64,000 nucleotides of DNA from Salvator merianae. Its lineage: Eukaryota; Chordata; Lepidosauria; Squamata; Teiidae. The position numbers and the translations under genes are program-made. Location of the stretch: NCBI GenBank assembly GCA_003586115.2, contig QVOM02000034.1, positions 109,407,610 to 109,471,609 on the forward strand, given 5' to 3'. This document shows positions 34,348-45,796 of the stretch, in pieces. Within the stretch, counting starts at the first letter, position 1. Every line of letters begins with the position of its first letter. The notes under the pieces were generated by a model. The model did not search any database, had not been told where the DNA came from, and worked only from the letters and a program-made list of their open reading frames with translations.

Positions 34348-34760
34348 AGTGCCTCTGGACAGCAAGAGACAATTAAGGGATCTAAAGAAGATTATGCAAT
34401 TGCTTCTTGCTGACTCCAGACGCGGGAGGCAATCGTGGGCTGTGACTTCCGTCTGCCAGATCCTCTCGTTATCATTGCTCTTGCAGCTACCCAGAAGCCA
34501 ACCAAATGCGTGCCCACTTCCCTTTGTTTCTATTTACACACTTAACTGGTTTCTGGCTAGCTGTAGGAGTAATGATAATGAAAGGAGCCAGCAGACACGT
34601 TTCCCATAATTGCCAGCAGACAGGATTTCCCATAATAGCAGTAACACAGGATATCACCTCAGTATCCTGGGACTATATAGGGAATGCCACAATTATGTAT
34701 GGCATTCTCATTGGAGTCCCTGGAGAATTGCAGGTTTGAGTCCACATCTGGAAGCACCCT
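34348..34760 (+). mobile_element. Family C MITE, complete, GTG target duplication
   Basis: AGTGCCTCTGGACAGCAAGA at the left and ACATCTGGAAGCACCCT at the right are inverted termini. GTG flanks both ends (34345-34347 and 34761-34763). An internal pair GGGAATGCCACAATTATGTA / TGGCATTCTC is shared with 9771-10221. Confidence 0.6.
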
Positions 34761-34915
34761 GTGATAGTTGAAAGGGGCATTTCTTAGACAGATGGTGGCC
34801 AGGTGGACATCGGGGGAGGGGGGCTTTTGCCCAGATATACTGCCATCCTGCCCGAAGATGCTCACATGTCCTCCAACAGAATTAAAACTTCAGAGATTGG
34901 TGTATAGTACTATAA

Positions 34916-35351
34916 GGGCCTTTTCACACTAACCAGGGTAGAATGGTATAATTAAGCCATTCTGAGCTAGAACAGACCCAGCAGTGCAGCAGCCATTTGC
35001 ACTGCGAGTGCTGGAACAACCCTGTAGGGGACCTTCAGCCGCTCACATTGAGAATGCATGCCTGCTTGCCCTGGCAGTGGCCATGGCAATGTCCAGCCAT
35101 TGCCTTGGCGAGTAGGACATGGCATGCAACTGCACAGCCATGCCACATTGCTGCCTTACAGCGTTCGCACCCAAAAGCAGGTGTGAACGCTGCTGACCGG
35201 GAGCAATCCAGCTGCTCCCGGTCAAGCTGTGGACAGTGTTTTAGCTGTCCACAGCTAGTAGCATTTGGGAGCAGCTGCAGACACTCCTGGACACTGTGGT
35301 GGCAGAATGTGGACACATTTACCTCAGTAGCAAGTAAGTGCGAACAGGCCC
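34916..35351 (+). mobile_element. Family A MITE, complete
   Basis: GGGCCTTTTCACACTAACC at the left and AAGTGCGAACAGGCCC at the right. Near the left end is the foldback TAGAATGGTATAATTAAGCC / ATTCTGAGCT. It is flanked by TAA and TCA, so the target duplication is possible but mutated. Best overall representative of family A. Confidence 0.65.
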
Positions 35352-36739
35352 TCAATATTTTAAAGAAATAGGTAAGAAATGCTGGTCCAGAGTATATCTT
35401 ATCGCAACCATTTTGAGTTTATACTTATCTATATATCTTCCTTGAAGAAACATTCCTGTAATGACTATAGTAACCATGTGTCCTCTTCTTCAGAGGGCAG
35501 CCCTCTATTTGAAGATGTTCTGTGCTTTAATGGCCTTCCAGGCCACGTCCAGTTTAAAGACAATTAGTGTATAAGAGTGAGAGTCTGAAGTAAGTTATAG
35601 CATGCTGAGCAAACATACCCTTCACTGCTCATGTGTTTCTCCTTGTGTATTGTCTTTCTATCCAAAGTTTAGCAATTCTTTATTAATTTGTGTTATACAT
35701 TAAACTAGTATATGCAAATCAGTTTCTTCCTTTGTGCTCTAATTTGGGTGATTAACCTTAGCGGGTCAATACTGGACGTGGCTTATACCTAAGTTTTGTG
35801 ATAGAGCTACAGTATTTCCAGTATGATATCTCTGGGCCATAATAATTAAGATAATGTAAATACATTTCTTTGTTACTGCATCTACCTGAGACATGTTTTA
35901 CATGAAGATCTTTGTGAATGCCAGTTTAGGTCAGAAGAGGAACATTATTTCTTTTAGAGGTAGTTTCTGCCTTTCCAGAAGAAAATAGCAAAAGTTTACT
36001 TGGGGAGCCATGCTAAACAAAGGAGACTTTACATTGCAGATGTGTCCGTCTGTTAAATAGCAACTTACTTGTGAGTACTTTGAAGTACAGTAATTGTTAG
36101 TTGCCAGCCTGCAAGAGACCATCAAGAAGATAAGATCAAACAAGTTGGCTTTGTCACATTCTGTGAAGTGAGGTAATTAAATACATTTCTTCTCAGCTGG
36201 TTTAGGAATTGAATGCTTTTTTCTTGCCAAGATGAGACCCTAAAAATGACTTCCTGATTTTGGCTCTAGGAATCATGCCAAAGATACAAATGTCTGATTA
36301 TGTTGTTTGGAGTGCCTAACTTCATAGCCATGTCACTTGTGCAGTTTTTTCTTGTTCTTGGTAGTAATACATATGAGTTTCATTAAGTTTAGATGAATTT
36401 ATTAAATTTTGTTAAATTTAGATGAATGTTGAGTTGTAGCACTGAAACCCTTTTGTTTATATCTCACCTAAGCTTGGATCTCACGTAGTAAGTTTGCATA
36501 AGCCATTTCCTCAGGTTTAGATGCTGGCTGTGTCTGCACAGAGATTTCAGACCACTTTCACATACATTTCATCACTGTTCTTGTCAGCTAGTGAAATTCT
36601 TCAAAGGAATATTTGTCCCTATCCTTTGTTTTTCTTCAGAAACCCCTTTCTTAACAGGTATCGTGTGAAGCAACCCTGAAGGGTCTTCACCGCTCTGATT
36701 GATCAAGGCAAGAGCTCTTCATTTTGACTCTTCATTTTT

Positions 36740-37030
36740 TGTCGTTGTGTTTACCATACAGTAAAAATAGAACCTGTAAGGTAGCTTGGAGATATCTTAG
36801 AGATGGTTCACAGGTAGGATCATTCACATACCTGAGACCTTCAAGTATAGGGCAGATTATAAATATCAATATAGTCAAATAATTTAATACCAGTCTGTCC
36901 CTCTCCTTTCTCATGAACATTCTAGGTTAGACCAGATGGATTAGACATGGGATGAAAATACGAATGCCACACGCAACAGTCTCTAAAGGTGTTTTTGAAA
37001 TGCTTTTTTTGCTGCATTTGAACACAGTCT
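36740..37030 (+). mobile_element. Family G MITE, interrupted
   Basis: Contains GAGATGGTTCACAGGTAGGA, ACCAGTCTGTCCCTCTCC and a degraded AGTCTCTAAAGGTG / GAAATGCTTTTTTTGC end, as in 59870-60330, with an unrelated AT-rich segment between. Confidence 0.45.
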
Positions 37031-37597
37031 GCTTCTTCCGTGTTGTAATCACCATTGCCTCTGGTGGCTTCTGTGTCCTCCCAGTGCTGCCCTAGAGAAC
37101 TGCCCTTCCTGCAGTTGTCCTTCTCCACCCCTCCTCCCTCAGAAGGCACTAAATCCATTCCTGCATCACCTCTCCAGGCCAGTTGGACTCTGGGACCTTT
37201 CCTGAACCCCCAGATTTCCATTCATTTCAACGGCTTCCATTGTGCATTTTCTTACAACATGCCACTATTGAAGGGCTTAACCCTCATGTTATAAAAGACT
37301 GCACTGTATATTCTTTTTTCACTCTGCATCCTAGTAAAGGTAATGTTTAGAGAAGCAGAGGTCTTGACAACAGCCAAGGTGTATATATTGTAGAAAGAGA
37401 AAAAGAGAAGGGGAACTCTTGCGGAAATTTCTTTGAGAAAGGTAACAACTTCTCCCTGTTTTTGTGTACACTACACTTGCCAACTTTGCGGTGGAGGTTA
37501 TGTAAGCAAAAAAACTTGCCCCAGTTTTGAAGCAGTCAGAGTTACTGCCTTCATTACAGATTAGTCATCCCAGATTTGAATGGCTGCCAAGGCAATC

Positions 37598-37722
37598 TCA
37601 GAAGATGCCTCCAGACACAAGTTAAAACCCACAATTTTCTCGGGACTATACTGGGAATGCCACATGTGCCTGTGGCATTCCCAATATAGTCCCAGGACAT
37701 CAAGGTGATATCCCACAACATT
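37598..37722 (+). mobile_element. Family C MITE, left part
   Basis: GATGCCTCCAGACACAAG start, followed by CGGGACTATACTGGGAATGC with the inverse GCATTCCCAATATAGTCCC. It is interrupted by a family A copy and appears to resume near 38060. Confidence 0.55.
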
Positions 37723-38050
37723 GAGCCTTTTCACACTTTCCACCTTATAATGGGTTAATTATCCCATTCTAAGGTGGAATAGACCACGCAGCTCAGACAG
37801 TGTCTGCGCTGTATGGCCGGAAACCTCACCTGAAGCCAGCTACTGGCATTCATAGCCATGCCCAATCCTTGCCATGGCAGTGGCTGGGAAGCGTCCTGCC
37901 ACTGCCATGGCAACCTCTAGGCCCGCACAGCATGCAGGTGCAATCAGCTGGTCAGGTCTGCACGATCAGGCCTGCGTGATTGGCCAGTTGTGCCTGCTGG
38001 GATCACGCTGGTTAAATAAGCACGGTCAATGCTTTGCACCGGCTTGGGCA
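37723..38050 (+). mobile_element. Family A MITE nested in family C
   Basis: Starts GAGCCTTTTCACACTTTCCA with the foldback CCACCTTATAATGGGTTAAT / ATTATCCCATTCTAAGGTGG. It contains GCCATGGCAGTGGCTGGGAA. The right terminal repeat was not located, so the end is approximate. Confidence 0.5.
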
Positions 38051-38130
38051 CTGCACCTCCGGGTAGGAGGCAATTGCAGGATTTTCTTTAGATCCTGCAA
38101 TTGCCTCTTGCCATCTAGAGGCAATTGTTG
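38051..38130 (+). mobile_element. Family C MITE, right part
   Basis: GGAGGCAATTGCAGGATTTT and TTTAGATCCTGCAATTGCCT form a foldback followed by CTTGCCATCTAGAGGCAA, the terminal structure of family C. Confidence 0.55.
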
Positions 38131-39104
38131 CCCACTGCGAACTATAATTTATTTACAGCAGATTGCTTTGGCCACACACACTGCGGTATGCAGCAAATAA
38201 ATGATAAATATGTCTTCTGCCTTACAGAAAGGGTAGAATTACTCATAATACTTAGCCTAGGCCCCAGGCTTCCTTAGGGAACCTAGTACAATTCAGTTTG
38301 GGCTCCAACCTTCCTATCCACTGCGTATTAAAGGAACTTTTTCCATTAGTATTTCACCCTTGCTTGATTCTCACAGAGCTTGTTCCTCATTTCATTGAAG
38401 ACTGAAATTATCTTTGCACAGTTTGCATGGTTTGAGACTCCTCCAAAGGTTTGCAGCGGTCTCCCTTCCTCACAAGCACAAGTATCTCTGCTTATGTTGA
38501 GATCTTTGCTCCAAGTTGGTAATTGTGTTGACTCTCTGGCTTTTCCCCACCGGGTGGTAGTTTCACATTATCTGCTCCCTCTGTTTGTTTATTAAAATGA
38601 ATATTTCAGCTTCATATTCTTCGCTTGTTATCTTGCTGGCTAGACATCTCTTGAATGACTGTCTTCCTACTGTTGTCTTATAACTGCTCCATTCAGTATA
38701 GAGTCTATTCATCTACACAGGAGTAAAGCCTCCTTCTTCATAGTAACCATGCATCAGGTTGCCCTGTTCTGCATTGTAGTAAAAATGGAATATTCTGGCA
38801 TCCTATAGTTTTACAATGTCTTATAACTTGGAAAACTTTTAAAGTGGTTGTTTCCTACCTAGGGAAATGAAAGCATCTTTAATAAGATGTCCTGGCACCA
38901 TATTTGTGTTTTTCTTTAGCACCAGGCTTTTTTTTTGACCAAGGATATTTAGATAAGTCATGCAAATAGGCCTTTTACATTTAGATGGCACGGTGGTGGG
39001 TCACATAATATTGTGTAATGCTGCCGCCAGTTGTGGTAGCATTTGGGCACAGAAGTGGCACACAACAGAATGCAGGCCCTGTATGCTACTTTCCCTGCCT
39101 CCTG

Positions 39105-39900
39105 TTAACAAATGTATTAATTTTATTTATAGAGTATCTATACCACTTTTCACCATAGTTCCAGGGTAAACAATACAGGGTACGGGTAAAACAATATGGA
39201 CGATAAAAAGAAAATTACACCTATAAAGACAATAAAACACTAAAACTAAGAAAGTAAAATTAAATACAAGAAACTTTTAAAAACTAGCTGAAAATAAAAT
39301 TAGATTTTAAATTCTATTATAATATAGTAAAATATACTAGGTGACCTAATTGTTGAAAGTCTGGGAGAGAAGGTGTAATTTCACCGAGTACCTAAAAGTA
39401 TCAAAAGAAGACACCTAGCACAACTCTCTTTGAAGAGTGTTCTGTAAAAGGGGGGCTATTACAGAGAAAGTCCTGTTCCTAGCAGCAATCCCCTGACACT
39501 TGTCAAAGGACAGTATAACCAAGTGAGATTCTTCTAATGATCTCAGACAGCGAGTTGATCTATAAGGAAAGAGATACACCATCAAATAAGTGGGGCTCAA
39601 GTTGCACGGGGCTTTATCCACAAGCATAAGAACGTTGAATTGGGCTCAGACACTAATAGCAAGCCATTGCACGTCTTTAGGTATAAGGGTAATGTGACTG
39701 CAGTTAGCAGGGCCAGTCACTACCTTGGCTGCAGTATTTTATGCTAGCTGTAATTTCCAAACTGTCTTCCAAATAAAGTGCATTGCAATAATCTAGCATA
39801 GAGGTCACAAGAGCATGGGTCGGAGTGATTGTGTCCTCTCTGTAAGGAAGGGCTTTAGTTGTCTAAGAAGACGGAGTTGATCAAAGGTAAATGAGAGGAA
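39105..39900 (-). mobile_element. L2-like LINE 3' portion (minus)
   Basis: The minus strand gives a degenerate LDYCNALYLEDSLEITAS, then LSPTYLMVYLFPYRSTRCLR, and an AT-rich 3' end at 39105-39330. These are RT C-terminal motifs of L2/CR1-type LINEs. Frameshifts and stops are present. Confidence 0.65.
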
Positions 39901-40094
39901 GGTATCTTTTGTGAATATATGCCTTTTGCACCATAATACTCCCTGTGTGAATAAGCCCTGAATCTGTGTTTAATAATTTTTCAGTTGTGGAGAGCTTTTG
40001 CGTAAGTGACATCATTTTTATTTATTTACTCAACGTGAAGCAGTACACACCATGTCTTTCCTCTTCCCACTTTTCTCTTCACATTGGTCCTACG

Positions 40095-40200
40095 AAGCTG
40101 TGACTGGCCCAAAGACACCCGATGAATTTTATGGCTGAATTCTAATCTCTGAGGTGCAGTTTAGAACTCTAATCACTGTACTCCACCGGCTTTCTATATT
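40095..40200 (-). mobile_element. MIR-like SINE remnant (minus)
   Basis: AGCTGTGACTGGCCCAAAGA, then CCCGATGAATTTTATGGCTG and CTCTAATCACTGTACTCCAC, has the layout of the MIR/CORE-SINE tRNA end on the minus strand. Strongly decayed. Confidence 0.4.
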
Positions 40201-40269
40201 TGTTTTCTTATTTTATGGCATTATGCTTTATTTTCTAATAATATTACTTTCTTCACTTTAGCTGTGAGA

Positions 40270-41015
40270 TAGGGCAATTCCTCACTGACTGTACCAGTGT
40301 ACCAGACCAGCAAGCAGACTAGGATCCCCCCTTCTGCACACTGGTCACAGATCTTTGTTCAGATGGAGTTAAATTCTAATATCAAATTGCACCATATGTA
40401 TCTCAACACGCACCGAACTTTAGTTTTTATTGCAGACATCTGCCTTTGGAGTAGGGAAATCAAGGCCCACCAGTGAACCGAAATAAGAGGTCATTTTGGG
40501 TGACCTTCTATATTCTGTCCTGTGTGGACAGAATATACTAGGAGGAGATGGAGCCTCTCCTATCCTGCACCAGTGTGCAGAAAGGAGGCCTATAAAGCCC
40601 TTCCTGTTCCATGCATTGGCAAGTGTGGAAACCTTTCTTGATTTCAATGTCCACCAGTGTACTAGGGAATGATATACCAGAACTTGGAGGCATGCAAATG
40701 GCACGCTTCCATGATCTGGTGTACCAAGGTGGACCGATTTAGGTGGCACAAGGCATGCTGCCAAAATCCCCCCCCCCCCCGAGCCCCATAGGACAGGGAC
40801 TTTCATTCCTGGGCTTCAGAGCATTCAGAGGCCCCCGCACTGGCTTCAAAGCTGGGCCAAGCTTCAAAGCCGGAATGGAGGCTGATGCGGAACAGGCCAT
40901 CTCAATGTAGATGACCTAGTTCCATGCCAGGAGCAATCCATCCCAGTTTGTGACAGATTGCTTATCCTGGTATGGGATGGCCTGCACTGTTACTGGCAAA
41001 AACCAGGTAAGTGCA
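40270..41015. mobile_element. Family B-related MITE(s)
   Basis: CAATTCCTCACTGACTGTAC with ACCAGTGTACCAGACCAGC, the foldback CATTTTGGGTGACC...ATTCTGTCCTGTGTGGACAG (40513-40535), and AACCAGGTAAGTGCAGAAAT at the right. A C13 run sits at 40768-40780. It may be more than one element. Confidence 0.4.
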
Positions 41016-41195
41016 GAAATGGAGTAAATTTCATCAATTTCACAAAACTGTAATGCAAAAGGTTGTGAGAGGAAAGCAAGACAGTTAATACAATTCAAAT
41101 CTACATTCCAAGTGTAGTGCTGGTGTAGCTTTAGTGCATGGCTAGGCAGGTCTTCTGATCTAGGGGCCTTACCTGTTAGTGAATGATTGGACTCT

Positions 41196-41620
41196 CACTG
41201 GGCAGGCCCATCTGCACACTGCCACCACATCCCAGCTGCTCACAGCTGCTCCTGGATATTACTAGCTGTGAACTACTGAACTGCTGTCCACATTTGACCA
41301 GGAGCTCCTAATCAGCAGTGTTTGCACCCTCTTCCAGGTGCAGCACTGTGAGTGGGTATGGCGGCACAACTGCAGCTGCAGCCGTACAGTTGCGCTCTGC
41401 ATCCTGATCATCATGGCAATGTCTGGGCATGTGCTGGCTGTTGCCACAGCCATTGCCATAGTGATCCAGTCTGGTCTGGTTGGACCATCCACACTTCAAG
41501 TGCTGGTTGTCCAGTTGGACTTTTTCCAGTCCTTGGAATATGGATGGCTGCCTCTATGCCTGATCCTTACCAGCCTGATATGATATTACAATCCCAGGCC
41601 CTTAGGTGTGAGCAGACCCT
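41196..41620 (-). mobile_element. Family A MITE (minus orientation)
   Basis: CAGCTGCTCACAGCTGCTCC, then ACTAGCTGTGAACTACTGAA, CACCCTCTTCCAGGTGCAGC and ATCATCATGGCAATGTCTGG follow the family A block order in reverse. It ends GGTGTGAGCAGACCCT. Confidence 0.5.
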
Positions 41621-41699
41621 AGGTTAGTTTCTGTGTTTATTTTCATGGAGAAGCCTTCACACAGAGAGAAAGAAATACAACCTAACTTGCGACAGAATA

Positions 41700-41770
41700 C
41701 AAAATTAGTGGTCAGGGTTGATGGGAGTAGTTGTCCAGCAACTTCTGGAGGGCACCGTGTTGGCAATCCT
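41700..41770. repeat. Short foldback repeat fragment
   Basis: GATGGGAGTAGTTGTCCAGC followed by ACTTCTGGAGGGCACC. The same words appear at 62130-62235 and about 56780-56830 and are typical of a small reptilian palindromic repeat. Fragment only. Confidence 0.4.
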
Positions 41771-41872
41771 TACTTTACGTTTATGTCTGCATCTTGTGTT
41801 GGCATGCATTTTCCATGTCTGTGTTGTACTCTGTGTTCTGGTTCATCTTTTACTTCTGTTACCATCCCACAG

Positions 41873-42078
41873 TGCTTGACTCTTGATAAATTTGAAGGCC
41901 AATCTGATGAAGCCCAGGCAACACATCGTGCTCTTCAGCTTCTGAAGGAAAATAAATTGTGGGCTGCTGTTATTTTTTCTGATCTAGATGCTACAGCCAG
42001 CCAAATGCCGTCTCACATGAGATACAAGATCCGTATGGATATTGATGCAGTGGAAAAAACAAACAAAATCAAAGACAG
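41873..42078 (+). CDS. ABCA4: ABCA4 exon 12 (end of ECD1)
   Basis: Coding exon for about residues 519-587 (the last codon is split). It begins [15 protein letters not shown] and ends [19 protein letters not shown] plus AG. Its first residue is Cys519, the disulfide partner of Cys370. The split final codon, completed by exon 13, is Arg587, one of two arginines that bind the phosphate of the lipid substrate in published structures. The acceptor is CATCCCACAG (AG at 41871-41872) and the donor GTAAAG is at 42079, slightly weaker than the others. The length of 206 bp equals human exon 12. Confidence 0.96.
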
Positions 42079-42518
42079 GTAAAGGCAGTTCCTTGTTTCA
42101 CAATACGGATTGGCCTCAGCCAAGTTTTGCCTGCAGTGCGGCGCTCAAACGAGTATGTTTGGAGACAGAAACATCAACAACCACATTTCTGAATGTTGCC
42201 TCAGGCAGAATAGCTAAATGGTGTTTTCTGAGGTTATCCTTGCATATTATTCCAGAATCTACCAAACAAGATTACCTCATCCTACGCTACCTGATATATA
42301 GGGCAGAACCTGTCGTAGTCTGCGCTAGCATGTGGACAGCAGGCCCCTGTTCCGGGACATAATCTGGAATGAGGACCAGTGCATAAATGGCCATAGAATT
42401 AGAAGGAGGCATGTAAACCATCCAGTCTGCTACAGGCAGAAATTCTTTAAGGATTGTTTTCCGTGAGAGGAAAAAATGCAAAACAAGAAACATTTTAGAT
42501 ACGACACGTCACTTCCAT

Positions 42519-42730
42519 GGCTGTGTCCACACCTAAGCTTCAATCCACTTTCAGAGTGAGAGAACATATCGGCAAAATATATGGCTGTTTTCTTTCAGCA
42601 TTATCTGACTCAGAAAACCCACCTTTGGGTTAGATAATGCAGAACAAAAATGTCTCATCACTTTGCTGTTGTGTTCTCTCACTCTGAAATTGGACTGAAA
42701 CTGGATTAAAACTTAGGTGTGGATGCAGCC
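42519..42730. mobile_element. Family F MITE, complete, CAT target duplication
   Basis: Terminal inverted repeats begin GGCTGTGTCCACACCTAAG and GGCTGCATCCACACCTAAG (other strand) and extend over about 50 bases. The interior has GCATTATCTGACTC and GGGTTAGATAATGC as an inverted pair. CAT flanks both sides (42516-42518, 42731-42733). 212 bp, non-coding. Confidence 0.7.
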
Positions 42731-42799
42731 CATGTATATCTAGCTATGGTATGAGTTGCAAGGCAGCAGTTTCAGACTTTGGCTGCCATGAAGACATGA

Positions 42800-43246
42800 G
42801 AGCTTGTTTGCATCCTGCTATTTCCTCTCCTATTTCCAAATGGCAGGGCAGCTTCACAGGGCAAAAGCAGACACTTACCAGTGTAGATGCATTCTCATGC
42901 AGTTGTGAGGCAGCTACTTCAGGTATTTCGATGGTGCAAAATACCTGGAAGTGCACGCATGCCGGTCCCTGAATATGTGTGGTGCCGATTTTCACCCTGG
43001 TTTGAGCCCTGCGCATGTGCAAGCCATTTTCTTCCGGAAGGGACCCATGAGTCAAGCTTCCGGACAGGTAGGTCTGGCTATTCCAGGAAAATCTGCAGTG
43101 AGGGTTGGATTTTCTCAGAATAGGATATAATGGGATCATCCCTATATTGTTGGTCTGTGTTGCAATTGCCACAGATATGTGTGGCAATCCCAACATCCCC
43201 CCCCCTCAGATAATTCCATGTCTTAACTCCTGTCTGGACACAGCCT
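42800..43246 (-). mobile_element. Family D MITE (minus orientation)
   Basis: Contains the hairpin CAGGTATTTCGATGGTGCAA / AATACCTGG, then GAAAATCTGCAGTGAGGGTT and GCAATTGCCACAGATATGTG with its partner. It ends CTGTCTGGACACAGCC. A CpG-poor older copy. Confidence 0.5.
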
Positions 43247-43460
43247 TACTGTAATGATATCCAGGATAAAGAAGCAATGGCTAGTATTCATGGTTTAAAC
43301 CTCAAAACTGAGTAGCTATTCCCAGTTAGGCTGGGTGTGATCCTTTCCAGCATGGTAGCACTGAGCAGCATATGTCTGAGTTTCAAATAACTGTGATTTT
43401 AACACCAGTCAGACTGCCCTGACCTTTCTTGACTGAGTAAATGCTTTATTACTATCACAG

Positions 43461-43637
43461 GTACTGGGATCCTGGACCGAGAGCTGACCCAGTGGATGAT
43501 TTGCGTTACATCTGGGGAGGGTTTGCATATTTACAAGATATGATTGAACATGGGATTATCAAGACCCAGACTGGGGTTGACGTGCCTCCGGGGATCTACC
43601 TACAACAGATGCCCTACCCGTGCTTTGTGGATGATGT
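43461..43637 (+). CDS. ABCA4: ABCA4 exon 13 (ECD1 to TM2 approach)
   Basis: Coding exon for about residues 587-646. After one base completing Arg587 it reads [18 protein letters not shown], then [13 protein letters not shown] and [13 protein letters not shown]. This is one of the most conserved parts of ABCA4 outside the nucleotide-binding domains. Cys641, which links ECD1 to ECD2 through Cys1490 in human, is present. The acceptor is ATCACAG and the donor GTGAGT is at 43638. The length of 177 bp equals human exon 13. Confidence 0.97.
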
Positions 43638-44368
43638 GTGAGTAACAGCAGCTGCCGTGATCTGATTCCGATAACCAGTTGGGTGAGTGGGTGGGTGGAT
43701 GGCAAGCTGGATTTACAGGAGGCTAGACTGTTTTTACCTTTGATCCTGTTGAAATGCTGGAGAAATCCCAGGACGAAGGTATTAGGCAAATTCCATTATG
43801 GCCCCAAGGGGTGCTGCCCTGGGCTGAGAGTAAGATAAGGTGGGTGAGACGAAAAACAAAGCACCAGAGCATTTTGGAATTCAAAACAGAGCCTATCAAG
43901 GAGACTTTAGACTGGCCAAGCTTGCAACAAAAATCAGCTACGATGTTCACTTTTCCATTAAGAGCAGAAGAGTATGGGAGAGGTTACAGAGCTAAGAGAT
44001 GCCTTTCTGAAATTTCTTAAAGCACGAAAAGAAAGGTTCTCTGGCTTTTGAGAGAACGTGAAGAGGAACTGGTGCTACACTCCAGCATGGTCAGTGGCAT
44101 TTGAAGGGGCAGGCGGATTCGTTTGGGTAGTCTCCAGATGCATTAAAAAGGCACGCAATTTACCAGCATTGTGACGAGATCAGCAAACAGCCACAATGCC
44201 AAGTTGGGGTGCTACCAGTGTATTGCCACAAAAATCAAGACTAAGACAGGAAATCTTGCACTATCTTTAGTTTGCTGACATGTTGCTGGAGGATTGGGCA
44301 TCTGGCATGTGTTTCTCTGCCACAGCACTGGATTGAACTTCTGGGAGCTCACCATGCGTGCAGGCGTG

Positions 44369-44786
44369 GGGCCTTTCTGCACTTACCTTTGGGCTGGTCT
44401 ACCATAGAGACTACATGCCTCCTTCTACATCATAGACTGGTCCAAGGGAGGCCCCACCCACTGCTGCTACACTCCATCCGCATAGAATGGGGCATAACCT
44501 TGATCTGGATCACTGATAGATCTATTTAAACTAGTCTACTAGCAAGTCCCAATCTACATGCTTCTGTTTCCTGGACTACCAGGGACCCATTTCAGCAGTG
44601 CACACCAAAGCATGTCACCAAAACGAATCCCCCAGGGGCTTTGGAGCCCTCTGAGGCCACCCCAAAGCTCGTGCAAACTTTGGGGTTATTGGGGGGTTGG
44701 TCTGGACCGCACCATCATGCAGATGGCATTGTTCCAGACCACCGCATGCCAGATTCAGATCATAGCCTTTGATAACAGAAAGGCCC
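44369..44786 (+). mobile_element. Family B MITE
   Basis: GGGCCTTTCTGCACTTACC at the left and ATAACAGAAAGGCCC at the right are inverted termini. It contains GCCTCCTTCTACATCATAGA and the block CACCAAAGCATGTCACCAAA, shared with 55792-56336. Confidence 0.6.
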
Positions 44787-44840
44787 ATAGTAACAGAAAG
44801 TGGGGCTGGCCAGAGTGAGCTCACAGAAGTTCAGTCTAGC

Positions 44841-45194
44841 CAGCGGCGTAGCTACATGTTCCGCCACCCGGGGCGGACCAAACGGCGGCAGCCGAGCAGG
44901 GCGCCCTGCCCTGCAGGACGCCCCGCCCTGCAGCTGCCTACTTCCGCTGTGATGATGGCCGCGCGCGTGCATGCGCGCACGCCAGCCGGCACAGTGAGCG
45001 AGCGGTGAGCGAGCAGCGGGCGGCACGGTGAGCGAGCGAGCGGCGGGTGGGGCGAGCGAGCGGCGGATGTGCCGGTAAGCCGACTAAAGGCAAACCGGCG
45101 GGCGGGAGAGCCCAACTCAAAGGCGGGCGCCGCCCCCAACAAGGCGCCACCCAGTGCGCACCGCCCCCCGCGCCCCCCCCTTGCTACGCCAGTG
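44841..45194. mobile_element. hAT-like non-autonomous element, 8-bp target duplication
   Basis: The left end CAGCGGCGTAGCTACATG and the right end, read on the other strand, CACTGGCGTAGCAAGG are imperfect terminal inverted repeats of the CAGTGGCGTAGC type. Flanking 8-mers are AGTCTAGC (44833-44840) and AGTTTAGC (45195-45202), seven of eight identical, as expected for hAT insertion. 354 bp, extremely GC- and CpG-rich, with GAGCGAGCG tandem blocks around 44995-45065. No transposase. Confidence 0.75.
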
Positions 45195-45202
45195 AGTTTA
45201 GC

Positions 45203-45506
45203 ACTGTGTCAAAGCACTGTGGATGGCTCCTGGTCAACAGCATTCACGTGGGCAGGGTGGGGCAGCTGTGGCTGTGCAGTTGCGTGTCATGTCCTGATTG
45301 CCATGGCAACAGCTGGACATTACTGTGGCTTCTGTCATGGTGATTGGACCTGCCCTGGATGGGCCATTAGCACTGCGAGTGCTGGTGTCCTGGTATGGGA
45401 CTATTCTAGGACTCGCAGTGCAAATGGCCACCGTGCCACTGGGCCTTTACCAGCCGAGAATGGTATTGTTATACCGTTCTAGGCTGGCCAGTGCAAAGTG
45501 CTAAAA
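45203..45506 (-). mobile_element. Family A MITE (minus orientation)
   Basis: GATGGCTCCTGGTCAACAGC, then CTGTCATGGTGATTGGACCT and the foldback GAGAATGGTATTGTTATACC / GTTCTAGGCTGG at the right. The left end was interrupted by the hAT-like insertion. Confidence 0.5.
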
Positions 45507-45796
45507 ATGCTGGCACCGTGCTAGTGTTATGGTGACAACAGCAAATAGGTTTGATGCTATGCCAGAGCATTACCCGTATGTTGCCAAAATAAAGATTGAT
45601 TTGTGGGGCTGGAGATCCCACACTTTCTTTATCATGCCAGCATGATGTCACACTACCATGTGTTTGGTGGGGCACCAGCATCAACTTTTGTGAACTCACT
45701 ATGTGTCCAGCCCGCCTCCACAACAAACAAAAAAAGGGGTCAGGATGAGTTATTGGAAATTGGTTCTTCTGCAACGCCTGCCCATGTGTATCTGAA

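Larger units (their letters stand above)
30848..41872 (+). other. ABCA4: ABCA4 intron 11
   Basis: GT-AG intron of about 11.0 kb. Described features are 31870-31958 (AAAGG repeat), 32150-32280 (SINE), 32437-32555, 33395-33413 (G-rich motif), 34348-34760, 34916-35351, 36740-37030, 37598-38130, 39105-39900 (LINE), 40095-40200, 40270-41015 and 41196-41620. No recognisable content was found in 30850-31865, 31960-32145, 32560-33390, 33415-34345, 35355-36735, 37035-37595, 38135-39100 and 41625-41872 (except a short repeat at 41700-41770). Confidence 0.8.
42079..43460 (+). other. ABCA4: ABCA4 intron 12
   Basis: GT-AG intron of about 1.4 kb. About half is occupied by two DNA-transposon-like elements (42519-42730 and 42800-43246). 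I saw nothing recognisable in 42080-42515 and only ordinary intron in 43250-43460. Confidence 0.8.

Noticed and set aside
41633..42082. 149-codon + strand frame read as one gene
   Set aside because: It is exon 12 with upstream intron in frame. The acceptor at 41871-41872 gives the true start.
44760..45343. GC-rich region as a CpG-island promoter of a gene
   Set aside because: It coincides exactly with a 354-bp hAT-like element with target duplication. No exon or start region was found next to it.
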